From Roseinatronobacter sp052379845 (GTDB taxonomy: Bacteria; Pseudomonadota; Alphaproteobacteria; Rhodobacterales; Rhodobacteraceae), in NCBI GenBank assembly GCA_052379845.1, contig JBQTCF010000001.1: DNA of 64,000 bases, one strand, 5' to 3'. Below the pieces are notes generated by a model. The model was not told the origin of the DNA, did no database searches, and saw nothing but the letters and a program-made list of their open reading frames with translations. Each line of letters opens with the position of its first letter. Position 1 is the first letter of the stretch. A program made the translations under genes and the position numbers. Below, piece by piece: positions 33,321 to 42,290 of the stretch.

Positions 33321-34976
33321 ATGCTGCTGTCGCTTGATATTCGGGATATGTTGATCATTGACCGGCTGGAACTTGCGTTTCAGCCGGGTCTGAATGTGCT
33401 GACTGGCGAAACCGGCGCGGGCAAGTCCATCTTGCTGGACAGTTTGGGTTTTGTGCTTGGCTGGCGCGGGCGCGCGGATCTGGTTCGCCAAGGGGCTGAT
33501 CAGGGCGAAGTGGTCGCTGAATTCGCGCTTGGCCCTGACCACCCTGCCCAAGCAGTGCTGTCCGAAGCGGGATTTGCGCAATCCGATACTGTGTTGCTGC
33601 GGCGTGTGAATTCGCGCGACGGGCGCAAGACGGCATGGGTCAATGACCGCCGCGCGTCGGGCGAGGTGCTGCGTGCCTTGTCGGAAACACTGGTTGAATT
33701 GCATGGTCAGCAAGATGACCGGGGCCTTCTGAACCCGCGCGGGCACCGCGAGTTGTTGGACACTTATGCCGGTGTTGCCAGCCAGATTGCCGCCACGCGT
33801 GCGGCCTGGACCACGTTGCGCAAGGCCCGCAAAGCCTATGAAGCCGAAACCGCCCGCTTGGCCGAAGTCAGTGCCGAGGAGGATTTTCTGCGCCATGCAG
33901 TTGCCGAGCTTGACGCGCTTGGCCCCGAACCGGGCGAAGAAGCAGCGCTGGATTCCCGCCGCCGCCTGATGCAGGCCGCACAAAAGCTGAAGGGCGATGT
34001 GGCACGCGCCCTTGCGGCACTGTCGGGGGACGGGGCGGAACGCCTGCTGGTCGACGCCACGCGCTGGCTGGAAGGCGCCGCAGACGAGGTTGAAGGCCGC
34101 CTTGACGCGCCACTTGAAGCGCTGGCGCGCGCCATGGATGCCTTGGGCGAGGCGCAAAGCGGTGTTGAAGCCTGCCTTGACGCGCTGGACATCAACCCCA
34201 TGGAATTGGAAGCAGTGGAAGATCGGCTGTTCACGCTGCGCGGTCTGGCGCGCAAACATTCGGTTTTGCCCGACGATCTGGGGGATTTTGCCGCCGGGTT
34301 GCGCCAGCGGCTGGATGCGCTGGATAACGGCGCGCGCAACATGGCCGAACTGGCGCGCGCCCAGCAGGATGCGCGCGCGGCCTATGATGCGGCGGCCCTT
34401 GCGCTAAGCGCCGCGCGCAAAGCTGCGGCGCAGCGCCTTGATGCCGATATGGCGCGCGAACTGGCCCCGCTGAAGCTGGACCGCGCCGTGTTCACAACTG
34501 TCCTAAGCAGTGATGACCCCGGCCCCGACGGCGTGGACAATGTGACATTCGAAGTGGCGACCAACCCCGGCGCGCCCGCAGGCCCATTGTCCAAAATCGC
34601 GTCCGGCGGGGAATTGTCGCGGTTTTTGCTGGCCTTGAAAGTGTGCCTTGCGCGCGGCGTGTCCGGTGTGACCATGATTTTTGATGAAATCGATCGCGGG
34701 GTGGGCGGGGCCACCGCCGATGCGGTGGGGCGCAGGCTGCGCGCGCTGGCGCAAGGGGCGCAAGTGCTGGTTGTTACCCATTCCCCGCAGGTTGCGGCCC
34801 TTGGGGCCCATCATTGGCGCGTTGAAAAGCAGGTTCACGACAATATCACGTTGTCGCGTGTTGTGCCGCTTTCCGCCGATGACCGCGTGCAAGAGATTGC
34901 AAGAATGCTGTCGGGTGATACCATTACTGAAGCCGCCCGCGCCGCAGCCGAAGACCTGTTGCACGCGGGCACCTGA
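33321..34976 (+). CDS. recN: DNA repair protein RecN
   Basis: 551 residues of the SMC-like family: Walker A GETGAGKS at 29-36, two coiled-coil arms rich in Ala, Glu and Arg (~150-370), the signature ASGGELSRFLLALK and Walker B VTMIFDEIDRGVGG, then VVTHSPQVAALG. RecN handles DNA ends in double-strand break repair. AGGGGC precedes ATG 33321. Despite recN being a common SOS gene, I found no GTTC-N7-GTTC LexA site in the 136-bp upstream gap. Confidence 0.97.
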   Translation: MLLSLDIRDMLIIDRLELAFQPGLNVLTGETGAGKSILLDSLGFVLGWRGRADLVRQGADQGEVVAEFALGPDHPAQAVLSEAGFAQSDTVLLRRVNSRDGRKTAWVNDRRASGEVLRALSETLVELHGQQDDRGLLNPRGHRELLDTYAGVASQIAATRAAWTTLRKARKAYEAETARLAEVSAEEDFLRHAVAELDALGPEPGEEAALDSRRRLMQAAQKLKGDVARALAALSGDGAERLLVDATRWLEGAADEVEGRLDAPLEALARAMDALGEAQSGVEACLDALDINPMELEAVEDRLFTLRGLARKHSVLPDDLGDFAAGLRQRLDALDNGARNMAELARAQQDARAAYDAAALALSAARKAAAQRLDADMARELAPLKLDRAVFTTVLSSDDPGPDGVDNVTFEVATNPGAPAGPLSKIASGGELSRFLLALKVCLARGVSGVTMIFDEIDRGVGGATADAVGRRLRALAQGAQVLVVTHSPQVAALGAHHWRVEKQVHDNITLSRVVPLSADDRVQEIARMLSGDTITEAARAAAEDLLHAGT

Positions 34977-34995
34977 CAGGATTTGGAGCAGTAGA

Positions 34996-35358
34996 ATGGC
35001 AAAAGCACGGTTTCAGCGTATTGGACGCATCACCGGGGGCATTGTCCTTGTTTTGGGCCTTGCGGGCTGCATGGGTGCGCCCATGGCCACTGGCCCACGC
35101 GGTGGTGTGGCCCCTTCCGCCACACCGCAAACCACTGTGCCACCCATGGGCAGCGCTGGCGCGGAACAGGCGTGTATCGCCGCCGGGCAGGACCGTGGTT
35201 TGGATGTGCAGGGCGTGGCCGGCTCGCGTAGTGTCACTGGCCCGGACGGACAAGAAGCGCGTGACGTCATGCTGCGTGTCAGTCGCAGTGGCACACAAAT
35301 CGAAGTGCGCTGCAATTATCAGCCTGCCACCGGGATGGCGCGGATCATGCTGATCTGA
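34996..35358 (+). CDS. Small lipoprotein of unknown function
   Basis: 120 residues. An N-terminal hydrophobic segment ends in LAGC, with the lipidated Cys at residue 25. A Pro/Ala/Thr-rich spacer (MGAPMATGPRGGVAPSATPQ) is followed by a conserved-looking domain with two Cys: AGAEQACIAAGQDRGLDVQGVAG and VRCNYQPATGMARIML. GGAG sits eight bases ahead of the ATG. It starts 19 nt after recN, so it is probably co-transcribed with it. I cannot name a family. Confidence 0.75.
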   Translation: MAKARFQRIGRITGGIVLVLGLAGCMGAPMATGPRGGVAPSATPQTTVPPMGSAGAEQACIAAGQDRGLDVQGVAGSRSVTGPDGQEARDVMLRVSRSGTQIEVRCNYQPATGMARIMLI

Positions 35359-35376
35359 CCTTGTGTGACTGTTCTT

Positions 35377-35408
35377 GGCAGGACAGGCCCAAAGACGCCT
35401 GTCCTGCC
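35377..35408. terminator. Perfect 12-bp hairpin between convergent genes
   Basis: GGCAGGACAGGC (35377-35388) and GCCTGTCCTGCC (35397-35408) pair exactly over an 8-nt loop. It lies between the stop codons of the lipoprotein gene and the DUF6324 gene; the flanks are only moderately T-rich. Likely a bidirectional terminator. Confidence 0.75.
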
Positions 35409-35442
35409 TGTGTTTCAAGTATATGTGCGATTTTTCGCGCGG

Positions 35443-35652
35443 TCACTTTTTCTTCGATTTCGCGGCTTCCGCCATTTTACGCGCACCGGCTGCGGCGGTG
35501 CGCAGTTCCTGCGCGATTTCCTCGGCCTCTTCCGGGTCGAAATCCAGCGGCAGGTCAATTCCATCACCCGCAACATAGATGCGAACCATCCCCATAGTGG
35601 TCGGACCAATCTGAAGATTGGCGGAAATATCGCTTTCGGAATTGATTCCCAT
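35443..35652 (-). CDS. DUF6324 family small protein
   Basis: A 69-residue acidic then basic protein: MGINSESDISANLQIGPTTM at the N-terminus, VRIYVAGDGIDLPLDFDPEEAEEIAQELRTAA in the core and a Lys-rich tail. I recognise this as the small conserved DUF6324 type of Rhodobacterales, function unknown. AAAGGA eight bases upstream sets the start at ATG 35652, far inside a longer open frame. It has no membrane or signal segment. It converges with the lipoprotein gene and is divergent from tRNA-His. Confidence 0.8.
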   Translation of the reverse strand: MGINSESDISANLQIGPTTMGMVRIYVAGDGIDLPLDFDPEEAEEIAQELRTAAAGARKMAEAAKSKKK

Positions 35653-35854
35653 TGTGCACATCCTTTGGTTTATGCCTGATCCCAACGTCAGACTGGCTGC
35701 AATAAAGACACATGATGTGCCTTGTTCCGTCATGTGCAAACCCTTTGGTATGGTCAGACAAAGCGGTGTAACAGGGCGATACGCGCAGCGGATGGAATTT
35801 TCAAGCACATGCCCTATTGCATTCACCCGCCAGCAGCGCTAAATCGCCCGCAGT

Positions 35855-35931
35855 GCCGCCTTAGCTCAGTTGGTTAGAGCGCTGGATTGTGGATCCAGAG
35901 GTCCCCCGTTCAAGCCGGGGAGGCGGTACCA
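35855..35931 (+). tRNA. tRNA-His (anticodon GTG), CCA encoded
   Basis: A complete cloverleaf: acceptor stem GCCGCCT with AGGCGGT (one G-T pair), D arm AGCTCAGTTGGTTAGAGC, anticodon stem-loop CTGGA-TTGTGGA-TCCAG with anticodon GTG, T arm CCCCG-TTCAAGC-CGGGG, discriminator A35928 and encoded CCA 35929-35931. The base before G1 is T, so the G-1 residue of most histidine tRNAs is missing and the discriminator is A instead of C. This is the known alphaproteobacterial form. Confidence 0.97.
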
Positions 35932-35961
35932 TATTTTCCCTGCCGATACGCGCCCCGCACC

Positions 35962-36660
35962 ATGCCGCGTCGCATGGCGATGCTTGCCTTTGTCCTTTGG
36001 CGCGCGTATGTCGCAAAGCTGTTGTTTGTGAACAATAAGGTTTGCGCCCTGTCTGCCCTTGCCCGCCATCTTTTGCCATCTGCGCCCAAAGGGGCCACAA
36101 TCGGCCTGTTTGGCGGGTCGTTTGATCCCGCACACGACGGGCATGCGCATGTGACACGCCACGCCCTGCGGGCCTTCGGGCTGGACCGCGTGTGGTGGCT
36201 GGTGTCGCCGGGCAACCCCCTGAAGGCCAACGGACCTGCCCCCATGGCCCAGCGGGTGCAGCGCGCCACCGCGCTAATGTCGCACCCGCATGTGACCATC
36301 ACCACCATCGAGGCGCGACTGGGCACGCGCTACACAGCCGATACCCTGCGCGCCTTGATGCGGCTTTATCCCGGCCGCCGTTTTGTCTGGATCATGGGGG
36401 CGGACAATCTGGCGGGGTTTCACCATTGGGAAAACTGGCGCTGGATCATGGAAACTGTGCCTGTGGCAGTGATTGCCCGGCCCGGCCAGCAACGCGCGGC
36501 GCTGTCCTCGGTGGCGGCGCGGGCTTATGCGGACGGTCGCGTTTTGCCAGCGCGCGCCCTGCAGCTTGCCAGCCAGAATGCCCCGGCATGGTGCTATGTG
36601 ACAATTCCCATGCGCGATATTTCGTCTACGCAGTTGCGTGCGGCAGGGTTCTGGGGGTGA
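35962..36660 (+). CDS. nadD: Nicotinate-nucleotide adenylyltransferase
   Basis: The core matches NadD: TIGLFGGSFDPAHDGHAHVTRHAL with the nucleotidyltransferase H-x-G-H type motif, VWWLVSPGNPLK, FVWIMGADNLAGFHHWENW, and the late MRDISSTQLRAAG equivalent of the ISSTxIR motif. It adenylates nicotinate mononucleotide in NAD synthesis. The start is the weak point: the frame is open back into tRNA-His, so only starts after 35931 are possible (ATG 35962, 35974, 35980 or a later TTG/GTG near 36019), none with a clear Shine-Dalgarno. With ATG 35962 the protein is 232 residues. Confidence 0.9.
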   Translation: MPRRMAMLAFVLWRAYVAKLLFVNNKVCALSALARHLLPSAPKGATIGLFGGSFDPAHDGHAHVTRHALRAFGLDRVWWLVSPGNPLKANGPAPMAQRVQRATALMSHPHVTITTIEARLGTRYTADTLRALMRLYPGRRFVWIMGADNLAGFHHWENWRWIMETVPVAVIARPGQQRAALSSVAARAYADGRVLPARALQLASQNAPAWCYVTIPMRDISSTQLRAAGFWG

Positions 36661-36663
36661 TTG

Positions 36664-36684
36664 GTGTTTCCATTTTGGAAACAC
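36664..36684 (+). terminator. Hairpin after nadD
   Basis: GTGTTTCCA (36664-36672) pairs perfectly with TGGAAACAC (36676-36684) with a 3-nt loop, starting four bases past the nadD stop. The following TCTGTTTC is only partly T-rich, so termination may be incomplete. Confidence 0.5.
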
Positions 36685-36821
36685 TCTGTTTCACGCCGAA
36701 AACGCCAATGATTATCTTTATTTTATCTGCTGATATTGGTTAACCTACCAGATATGCGGGCCAATCCAAAGCGGAGGCGCGTGATGGTGACTGGTTGCAG
36801 TGGTGTAACAGGGAAGATGGA

Positions 36822-38312
36822 ATGACAATCCGGGGGCCAGAAGGGGACCGGCGCAGTATGTTGCGCTTGCTGGTCGGGGGGGGCGCGTTATGCGCTGTTC
36901 CCGCCTGTGCCGAAGCGCCAGAGCGGTCACGCCGCCCGCAGCAACGCCCTGCGCAACCCGCCGACAGGATTGTGTCGCGCGCGGGTCTGGGCGGGGATCT
37001 GTCTTATGCGGTCATGGATATGGCCAGTGGTAACCTGCTGGAAGGCCGCGGCGGAAACACCCCGTTGCCACCCGCAAGTGTGGTCAAAACCCTGACCGGA
37101 CTTTACGCGCTGGACGTGCTGGGCGGGGCGTATCAGTTCCGCACGCGCCTGATGACAAGCGCACCAGTTTCTGATGGGGTGTTGCGTGGCGATCTGGTTC
37201 TGGCCGGCGGGGGTGATCCGGTGCTGGGCACTGATGATCTGGCGCGCATGGCGGCTGATCTGCGTGCCGCAGGTGTCCAGCGTGTGGAGGGGCGGTTTCT
37301 GGTCTGGGGGGGCGCGCTGCCTTTCGTGGAACAGATTGCCAATGATCAGGCCCCTCAAGCGGGCTATAACGCCACTGTGTCGGGGTTGAACCTGAATTTC
37401 AACCGCGTGCATTTCGGCTGGACGCGTGCGGGCAGTGATTACACAGTCACCATGGACGGGCGGTCTGACAGGCACCGCCCCGCTGTGCAAATGGCGCGTA
37501 TGCAGGTCGTGAACCGTGGCAGCCCGCTCTACACCCATACCCGCGCGCAGGCACAGGATGTATGGACTGTCGCGCGCGGGGCGTTGGGCAATAGCGGGTC
37601 ACGCTGGCTGCCGGTGCGCCACCCCGAACTTTATGCAGGCGAGGTGCTGCGCGCCCTAGCCGCCACACAGGGCGTGACATTGCCCGCCCCGCAGGTCACA
37701 CAATCCCAACCCGGCGGGCAGGTTCTGGTAGAACATCGTTCCAAGGTGCTGACTGAAGTGGTGCGCGACACATTGCGCTTTTCAACGAATATCACCGCCG
37801 AAGCGCTTGGCCTGATGGCCAGCACTGTGCTGGCGGGGGGGGCGGCACCGCGCAGTCTGGTGGCGTCAGCGGCCCAGATGTCGGACTGGGCGCGCGCGCG
37901 CTACGGCATGTCCAGCGCGCGTCTGGTGGACCATTCCGGCCTTGGGGCGGCATCGCGCGTGTCGATGGTGGACCTGTGCAACATGTTCCGCCGTGCGGGG
38001 CAGGATGGTATTTTGCGCGGCCTGCTGCGGGAACACCCGTTGCGCGATGCGAACGGGAATATCATGTCAAACCCCGGAATTGACGTCCGCGCGAAGACCG
38101 GGACGCTGTATTTCGTGTCTGCGCTGGGGGGCTATGTTGCGGCACCCGGCGGGCGGAATCTGGCCTTTGCCATGTGTTCGGCGGACTTGTCGCGCCGCGC
38201 GCAAGTGGCGGGTGGGGATTTGGACCGCCCCGATGGGACCGCCGCCTGGGCGCGCACTGCGCGGGTCATGCAGCAGGATTTGCTGTTTCGTTGGGCGCAG
38301 GCGCATTCCTGA
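36822..38312 (+). CDS. dacB: D-alanyl-D-alanine carboxypeptidase/endopeptidase, PBP4 type
   Basis: 496 residues of peptidase family S13. Active-site motifs: Ser86-Val-Val-Lys89 (SxxK) in PPASVVKTL, the SxN motif in RFSTNITAEAL and KTG in RAKTGTLYF, with the large class-C insert between the first two. The enzyme trims D-Ala or cuts cross-links in periplasmic peptidoglycan. The N-terminus carries RR at 10-11 before a hydrophobic stretch ending at Cys29, compatible with a Tat signal, perhaps a Tat lipoprotein, though Pro at -2 is atypical. GGGAAGATGGA precedes the ATG. Confidence 0.93.
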   Translation: MTIRGPEGDRRSMLRLLVGGGALCAVPACAEAPERSRRPQQRPAQPADRIVSRAGLGGDLSYAVMDMASGNLLEGRGGNTPLPPASVVKTLTGLYALDVLGGAYQFRTRLMTSAPVSDGVLRGDLVLAGGGDPVLGTDDLARMAADLRAAGVQRVEGRFLVWGGALPFVEQIANDQAPQAGYNATVSGLNLNFNRVHFGWTRAGSDYTVTMDGRSDRHRPAVQMARMQVVNRGSPLYTHTRAQAQDVWTVARGALGNSGSRWLPVRHPELYAGEVLRALAATQGVTLPAPQVTQSQPGGQVLVEHRSKVLTEVVRDTLRFSTNITAEALGLMASTVLAGGAAPRSLVASAAQMSDWARARYGMSSARLVDHSGLGAASRVSMVDLCNMFRRAGQDGILRGLLREHPLRDANGNIMSNPGIDVRAKTGTLYFVSALGGYVAAPGGRNLAFAMCSADLSRRAQVAGGDLDRPDGTAAWARTARVMQQDLLFRWAQAHS

Positions 38313-38340
38313 TGGAATGGCCTGCAGGGGCGCGGGCGGG

Positions 38341-39693
38341 TTATTGCGGGTCCAGCGCCTGCGCCAGAAACTTCTCCAGCCAGTGGATGTTATAGGCGCC
38401 GGTCAGCACGTCATCCTGTGCCAGAAGCGCGCGGAACAGCGGCACGGAACTGTCCACGCCATCGATGATAAGTTCGCCCAAGGCCCGGTTCAACCGCGCC
38501 AGCGCTTCGGGCCGGTCACGGCCATGCACGATCAGTTTCGCAATCAGGCTGTCATAATAGGGCGGGATGGAATAGCCCGAATATAGCGCTGAATCCATAC
38601 GCACACCCAAACCGCCGGGCGCATGATAGGTGTTCACCCGGCCCGGACAGGGCGTGAAATTCGGCAGCTTTTCCGCATTGATGCGCACTTCGATCGCATG
38701 CCCCAGAACCTGAAGCTGGTCCTGCGAGAAGGACAGATCCGCCCCTGCCGCAACGCGGATCTGTTCGCGCACCAGATCGACACCGAAAATCGCTTCGGTG
38801 ACGGGGTGTTCAACCTGCAAACGGGTGTTCATTTCGATGAAATAGAATTCATCGTTTTCATACAGGAATTCGATTGTTCCCGCCCCGCGATAACCGATGC
38901 GGGCCACCGCTTCGGCGCAGGTCTGGCCAATGCGCGCGCGGGTGGCTGCGTCAATGGCGGGGCTGGGCGCTTCTTCCAGCACCTTCTGGTGGCGGCGCTG
39001 CAGCGAACAGTCGCGTTCCCCCAGATGCACGGCATTTCCCTTGCCATCCCCGAAGACCTGCACTTCGATATGGCGCGGGGTGCTCAGGTATTTCTCGATA
39101 TAGACTTCATCATTGCCAAAGGCGGCCTTTGCCTCGGTGCGGGCCGTGCGGAATGCGCTTTCCAGTTCGGATGCGTTCATGGCCTGTTTCATGCCCCGAC
39201 CGCCGCCGCCTGCCGTTGCCTTGATGATGACCGGATAGCCGATGTTGTCGGCCACGGTTTTGGCCGTCTCGAAATCTGCGACACCGCCATCAGACCCCGG
39301 CACACAGGGCACGCCAAGCGCTTTCATGGTTTCCTTGGCGGTAATCTTGTCCCCCATCATGCGGATATGTTCCGCCGAGGGGCCAATGAAGGTGATGTCG
39401 TGATCTTCGACCACCTGCACAAAAGCCGCGTTTTCCGACAGGAACCCATAGCCCGGATGAATGGCATCCGCGCCCGATATTTCACAGGCGGAAATGATGG
39501 CTGGAACGGACAGATAGCTTTGGCCGGACGGGGCCGGACCTATGCAGATGGCTTCATCGGCCATGCGCACATGCATCGCATCGGCATCCGCAGTGGAATG
39601 CACCGCAACAGACGCAATTCCCATTTCACGACAGGCGCGAATGACGCGCAGCGCGATTTCCCCGCGATTGGCAATCAGGATCTTCTGAAACAT
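38341..39693 (-). CDS. accC: Acetyl-CoA carboxylase biotin carboxylase subunit
   Basis: 450 residues. N-terminal FQKILIANRGEIALRVIRA, the ATP-grasp glycine-rich loop ATAGGGGRGMKQA, HLGERDCSLQRRHQKVLEEAP and the catalytic ENDEFYFIEMNTRLQVEHPVTE region are all canonical. It carboxylates biotin on AccB with ATP and bicarbonate. AAGGCGC nine bases upstream supports ATG 39693. It follows accB by 10 nt on the minus strand, the usual accB-accC operon; its 3' end converges with dacB with a 28-bp gap. Confidence 0.97.
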   Translation of the reverse strand: MFQKILIANRGEIALRVIRACREMGIASVAVHSTADADAMHVRMADEAICIGPAPSGQSYLSVPAIISACEISGADAIHPGYGFLSENAAFVQVVEDHDITFIGPSAEHIRMMGDKITAKETMKALGVPCVPGSDGGVADFETAKTVADNIGYPVIIKATAGGGGRGMKQAMNASELESAFRTARTEAKAAFGNDEVYIEKYLSTPRHIEVQVFGDGKGNAVHLGERDCSLQRRHQKVLEEAPSPAIDAATRARIGQTCAEAVARIGYRGAGTIEFLYENDEFYFIEMNTRLQVEHPVTEAIFGVDLVREQIRVAAGADLSFSQDQLQVLGHAIEVRINAEKLPNFTPCPGRVNTYHAPGGLGVRMDSALYSGYSIPPYYDSLIAKLIVHGRDRPEALARLNRALGELIIDGVDSSVPLFRALLAQDDVLTGAYNIHWLEKFLAQALDPQ

Positions 39694-39703
39694 CACATGC
39701 GCC

Positions 39704-40201
39704 TTATTCAATAATCATCAGGGGCGCGCCATATTCGATGGGGCTGCCATCTGCGACCAGAATGCGCTTGACCACGCCGGCGCGCGGGGCGGGAATGTGG
39801 TTCATGGTTTTCATTGCTTCGATGATCAGCAGCGTATCGCCTTCGCTGACCTGATCCCCGATCGCCACGAAATTTGCGCTGCCGGGTTCGGGTGCCAGAT
39901 AGGCAGTGCCGACCATGGGGCTTGTCACTGCGCCGGGGTGCTGGGCGGGGTCGGCGCTGGCAGGCGCGTCCGCAACCGCGGCAGCTTGCGGCGCGGCGGC
40001 GGCTGGCGTCCCCATGGCATGCGGCTGTTGCACGGGGGCCGCAATGATCTGTTGCGCCGTCATTTTGGAGACACGGACATTCAGACTGTCATTGTCGCCA
40101 TATTCGCGCTTGACGCTGAGTTCGGACAAGTCATTGTCGTTCAGAAGTTCCGCAAGGGCTTTGATAAAGGCTACATCGGCGTCGTTGCGGGTCTGATCCA
40201 T
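39704..40201 (-). CDS. accB: Acetyl-CoA carboxylase biotin carboxyl carrier protein
   Basis: 165 residues. An N-terminal helical domain (~1-50) is joined by an Ala/Pro-rich linker (~51-92) to the biotinyl domain with EAMKTMNHI, in which Lys131 is the biotin attachment site. AccB carries carboxybiotin between the AccC and AccAD active sites for malonyl-CoA synthesis. GAGGA just upstream fixes ATG 40201. Divergent from the ScfR-type regulator gene with 201 bp between starts. Confidence 0.97.
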   Translation of the reverse strand: MDQTRNDADVAFIKALAELLNDNDLSELSVKREYGDNDSLNVRVSKMTAQQIIAAPVQQPHAMGTPAAAAPQAAAVADAPASADPAQHPGAVTSPMVGTAYLAPEPGSANFVAIGDQVSEGDTLLIIEAMKTMNHIPAPRAGVVKRILVADGSPIEYGAPLMIIE

Positions 40202-40370
40202 ATGGTCCTCGATATGCTGGCGAAACTGTGTGGGGCGCGACAGGCGCCCTGTTTGTGGCCAGCTTATACGGCAGTGCGGCCCCCGTGTGAAGCGCGGTTT
40301 TCCTGATTGCCATGTGAAACCGGCGCTTACGATGCTGTTAAGGCGGGGATTTGCCTTCCTATTGGTGTAA

Positions 40371-40383
40371 AGTTTTGTAAACT
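40371..40383. promoter_or_regulatory. Short inverted repeat upstream of the ScfR-type gene
   Basis: AGTTT-tgt-AAACT lies 20-32 bases before the TTG start of the regulator, inside TGTAAAGTTTTGTAAAC, which also reads as a repeat of TGTAAA. Placement suits autoregulation of the regulator or control of the divergent accB; the match is short. Confidence 0.35.
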
Positions 40384-40402
40384 GCGGGTCTGGGGGTGTA
40401 AA

Positions 40403-41728
40403 TTGTCGAAATCCAGCCTGACGGGAACCCGTATTCGTGCCCGGCGCAACCTGCGCGGGTTGCGCCAGTCTGATCTGGCGCACATGGTCGGGGTGTCCCC
40501 GTCCTATATGAACCTTATTGAACATAACCGCCGCCGGGTCAGCCCGCCCTTGTTGCAAGCCATTGCGCAGGCCCTTGACGTGTCCGAGGATGCGCTGGTG
40601 GAAGACAGCGATATCCGCTTTGTCGAAGGGGCGCGCGCAGCGGCGTTGCGCACGGATACCAATATTGTGGATCTGGAGCGCGTGGACGAATTCACCGGGC
40701 GGTTTCCGGGTTGGGCGAAGGTGCTTGCCGAAACGCAGGCGCGTGTTGAAACGCTGGAACGGGTGGTCGACCAACTCAATGACCGCATGACGCATGACCC
40801 CTATCTGGGGGCTGCGTTGCATGAAATCATTTCGGCGGTCACGTCAGTTCAGTCCACTGCGGCTATTTTGAATGACGGGGGCGATATTGCGCCGGAATGG
40901 CAGGCGCGCTTTCATGAAAATATTCTGAATGATTCCAAGCGTCTGGCAGAAGGTGCGGTGGCGCTTGTGAATTATCTTGATGCCGCTGACGACACCGAAA
41001 GCGGGCTTGCCGCGCCACAGGAAGAAGTCGAAGCATGGCTGGCGCGCAAAGGGTTTCATCTGCCGGTGCTGGAAGCCGCAGACAGCGGGGATTTGCCCCA
41101 ATTGTTGCGCGCGCAGGTCGAATTGTCATCCGATGCGTCGCGCGTGCTGGCGTTGCAATGGCTGGTGCGGCTGCAAGAAGACGCGCGCGCGCTGCCGCTT
41201 GATCCGTTTCTGGATGCGCTGGCAGAATTGGGCATGGCGCCGGACCTGCTGGCGGTCCGGTTCAATGTGCCGCTGCAACAAGTGCTGCGCCGTCTGGCAA
41301 TGTTGCCTGCCGATGACGCGCGCGCCCGCGCCTTTCCGGCCGCCGGGCTGGTAGTGTGCGACGGATCGGGCACGTTGGTGTTGCGCCGCGCTGTTGACGG
41401 GTTTCCGATGCCGCGCTTTGGGGGCGGGTGCCCGCTTTGGCCGTTATACCAGGCGCTGCACAGCCCCGGCCGCCCGCTGCGCGTGTTGCTGCGCACGGAT
41501 GGGCGCATGGGGCGGCAGTTTGTGGCCTATGCAATCTGCGCGCCCGATGGCCCGCCAAGTTTTGATGACGCGCCCATCATGCAATCCACAATGCTGGTCG
41601 TCCCTGAAATGGCGCAGGCCCTGCCGCAGGGGGCGCGGGCGCTGGTGGTGGGGGGCAGTTGCCGGACCTGCGCGCAAATCGATTGCCCCGCCCGCAGGGA
41701 ACCGTCAATACTGGTGGCTTTCGCATAG
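40403..41728 (+). CDS. ScfR/RamB-type XRE transcriptional regulator (short-chain fatty acyl-CoA family)
   Basis: 441 residues. An N-terminal XRE helix-turn-helix (~5-62: RIRARRNLRGLRQSDLAHMVGVSPSYMNLIEHNRR) is followed by a large sensor part and a C-terminal domain with GGGCPLWPLYQAL and a CRTCAQIDCPAR cysteine cluster typical of the ScfR/RamB/PrpR group. These bind acyl-CoAs and control propionate, acetate or acyl-CoA metabolism genes. The start is TTG 40403, with GGGGGTG before it; no ATG fits. Divergent from accB-accC, which makes regulation of acetyl-CoA carboxylase or of itself a fair guess. Confidence 0.85.
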   Translation: MSKSSLTGTRIRARRNLRGLRQSDLAHMVGVSPSYMNLIEHNRRRVSPPLLQAIAQALDVSEDALVEDSDIRFVEGARAAALRTDTNIVDLERVDEFTGRFPGWAKVLAETQARVETLERVVDQLNDRMTHDPYLGAALHEIISAVTSVQSTAAILNDGGDIAPEWQARFHENILNDSKRLAEGAVALVNYLDAADDTESGLAAPQEEVEAWLARKGFHLPVLEAADSGDLPQLLRAQVELSSDASRVLALQWLVRLQEDARALPLDPFLDALAELGMAPDLLAVRFNVPLQQVLRRLAMLPADDARARAFPAAGLVVCDGSGTLVLRRAVDGFPMPRFGGGCPLWPLYQALHSPGRPLRVLLRTDGRMGRQFVAYAICAPDGPPSFDDAPIMQSTMLVVPEMAQALPQGARALVVGGSCRTCAQIDCPARREPSILVAFA

Positions 41729-41762
41729 CGGCGCGACATCGGACTTTGACACAAGGGAAGGA

Positions 41763-41816
41763 ATGCAGGATAAAACTTTCAGCCAGTCCCAAAAGGGGAG
41801 AATGGGGCAGGGCTGA
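41763..41816 (+). CDS. Possible 17-aa leader peptide
   Basis: ATG 41763 with AAGGGAAGGA directly upstream begins a 17-codon frame (MQDKTFSQSQKGRMGQG, then TGA). It lies in the 193-bp gap between the ScfR-type gene and the response regulator. The Shine-Dalgarno is stronger than that of many genes here, but the frame is too short to judge by composition, so this is tentative. Confidence 0.25.
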   Translation: MQDKTFSQSQKGRMGQG

Positions 41817-41921
41817 ATATGCGCGCAATCGGGAACGGGCCACAGCGCCTGATGCGCGTGCGCAAGGGGGGATCAGGCGGCGCAAGGGCAGGCGTGTCGC
41901 CGATGACGCAGGGGGACCAAG

Positions 41922-42290
41922 ATGGAGAAGCGCGTTCTTGTGGTTGAAGATGAACCCAACATATCGGAAGCGATACGTTTCATCCTGATGCGCAATGGCT
42001 GGCATGTGGATGTGACGGCCGACGGTATCGCGGCCATCGGGGATTTGCAGACAAACCCGCCTGATGTGCTGATCCTTGATCTTATGCTGCCGGGGGTCAG
42101 TGGCTTTGATATTCTAAAAGCGCTGCGTGCCGACCCCGTTACGCAGACCATGCCGGTTCTTATGCTGACCGCCAAGGGCCAAAGCGCAGACCGCGAAGAA
42201 GCCGTGCGGCTGGGCGTGACCCGTTTCATGACCAAACCTTTTGCCAATGCCGATGTGGTGGCGGCGGTGCGTGAAATGGCAGGGTCATGA
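41922..42290 (+). CDS. Single-domain response regulator
   Basis: 122 residues, a stand-alone receiver domain: acidic pair VVEDE, phospho-acceptor Asp in LILDLMLPG, conserved Thr in MLTAKG and the Lys in MTKPF. There is no DNA-binding or enzymatic output domain, so it would act by protein contact, like CheY or the DivK type. GGGGGA precedes the ATG. Its stop overlaps the start of the small membrane protein (ATGA), and the SLC5-type kinase follows, so the three genes form one signalling operon. Confidence 0.92.
   Translation: MEKRVLVVEDEPNISEAIRFILMRNGWHVDVTADGIAAIGDLQTNPPDVLILDLMLPGVSGFDILKALRADPVTQTMPVLMLTAKGQSADREEAVRLGVTRFMTKPFANADVVAAVREMAGS

Noticed and set aside
41819..41960. Short frame starting at ATG 41819 before the response regulator
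   Set aside because: No ribosome site, runs into the regulator gene, and composition is Gly/Arg-rich noise.
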